Assembly: GCA_012269655.1 (NCBI GenBank)
Contig: JAAXJV010000299.1
Location: 1 to 6,076, forward strand
Source: Pseudomonadales bacterium
GTDB taxonomy: Bacteria > Pseudomonadota > Gammaproteobacteria > Pseudomonadales > Litorivicinaceae
DNA: 6,076 nt
Direction of reading: 5' to 3'
Shown here: positions 5,608-6,076 of the stretch, piece after piece
How positions within the stretch are numbered: position 1 is the first letter of the stretch
Layout of the letters: each line of letters begins with the position of its first letter
The notes under the pieces: generated by a model
What the model was told of the DNA's origin: nothing
The model's input: the letters and a program-made list of their open reading frames with translations, nothing else
Databases searched by the model: none
Program-made: the position numbers and the translations under genes

Positions 5608-6076
5608 CACCCGATCAAGGTCAACGCTTTATGTTTGACGGCCACCCTGTCCGTGGCCAAATGGCTTGCATTGAGACCACCCTGGCCGAGGTCTTTGGCC
5701 GGCATAGTTACCCCGCTCGGGTCGCTGAGCAATTGGGAGAGGCGCTGGTCGCCGTAGCGCTGTTAGGCGATACATTGAAGTTTGAAGGCAGCTTGATCCT
5801 GCAGATCAAGGGCGATGGCCCTCTGAATACCCTGATGGTGGAACGGGACGACGCAGGGCGCTTGCGCGGCATTGCGCGACACGACGAGGATCACCCGGCC
5901 CTGACCGCAGGCGCGGGTTTGAAGTCGCTATACGGCAGCGCCTATTTGGCGATTAGCATCCTGCCCAAGGACGGGGAGCGCTATCAGGGCATCGTACCGA
6001 TGGATGGGGACTCGCTCGCGCAGGTCATTGATGGCTACTTTGACCAATCTGAGCAGTTGCCCACACGGCTGTGGCT
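5604..6076 (+). CDS. hslO: Redox-regulated chaperone Hsp33, 3' end outside window
   Basis: Hsp33 is a cytoplasmic holdase chaperone that is inactive when reduced and zinc-bound and is switched on by oxidation with unfolding, protecting proteins during bleach or peroxide stress. The visible 157 complete codons (start MTPDQGQRFMF) cover most of the N-terminal substrate-binding domain. Blocks matching the E. coli protein include VRGQ near residues 16-19, LKFEG, QIKGDGPL, RGIARH, GERYQGIVP and SEQLPTRLW at the window end. The zinc-binding, redox-sensing C-terminal domain with its CxC and CxxC cysteines lies beyond the edge, so the switch cannot be checked; the only cysteine seen is Cys22, which is not part of it. 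The start overlaps the hslR stop by ATGA and has a good AGGAG. No disruption is visible in the part present. Confidence 0.95.
   Translation, partial: MTPDQGQRFMFDGHPVRGQMACIETTLAEVFGRHSYPARVAEQLGEALVAVALLGDTLKFEGSLILQIKGDGPLNTLMVERDDAGRLRGIARHDEDHPALTAGAGLKSLYGSAYLAISILPKDGERYQGIVPMDGDSLAQVIDGYFDQSEQLPTRLW

Noticed and set aside
1..6076. A novel multi-gene system, mobile element or CRISPR array
   Set aside because: All genes but one belong to known housekeeping families, and I saw no long repeats, transposase, integrase or repeat-spacer pattern.

Overview
The window reads as ordinary chromosomal DNA from a gammaproteobacterium. The strongest argument is the gene order yrfG-hslR-hslO, which matches Escherichia coli, together with a zwf-pgl pair of proteobacterial type. 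Sequence differences from E. coli, an extra unknown gene behind pgl, and the absence of enterobacterial neighbours suggest a non-enteric, perhaps marine or environmental lineage (inference). Nearly every base is coding, and genes within each cluster overlap or abut.

Layout. Positions 1-1826 (+) hold an oligopeptidase B-type serine peptidase whose 5' end lies outside the window. It converges with, and overlaps by 4 nt, a minus-strand cluster. Read in its own direction, that cluster is zwf (4374 to 2899), pgl (2906 to 2214, overlapping zwf by 8 nt) and an unrecognised 129-residue protein (2212 to 1823, one nt after the pgl stop). A 190-bp divergent intergenic region (4375-4564) carries the zwf ribosome binding site, an inverted repeat that could be an operator, and a terminator-like hairpin with A/T flanks on both sides. 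Rightward from there run yrfG (4565-5227, apparent TTG start), hslR (5224-5607) and hslO (5604 to beyond the window end), joined by two ATGA overlaps.

How the genes work together. zwf and pgl encode the first two steps of glucose-6-phosphate oxidation, producing NADPH and 6-phosphogluconate for the pentose phosphate and/or Entner-Doudoroff routes. Their tight coupling suggests one transcript, and the small unknown protein is probably made from it. The rightward cluster joins a nucleotide phosphatase to two stress proteins: Hsp15, which rescues 50S subunits carrying nascent chains, and Hsp33, a redox-switched chaperone. NADPH supply and an oxidative-stress chaperone share one divergent control region, but a functional link between them is only inference.

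I found no mobile element, CRISPR array, tRNA, rRNA or origin, and no evidence for a new multi-gene system. The points most worth checking are the unknown zwf-pgl-linked protein, the yrfG start (non-ATG start or an indel in a T run), the inverted repeat and hairpin before zwf, and the altered specificity-pocket residues of the oligopeptidase.
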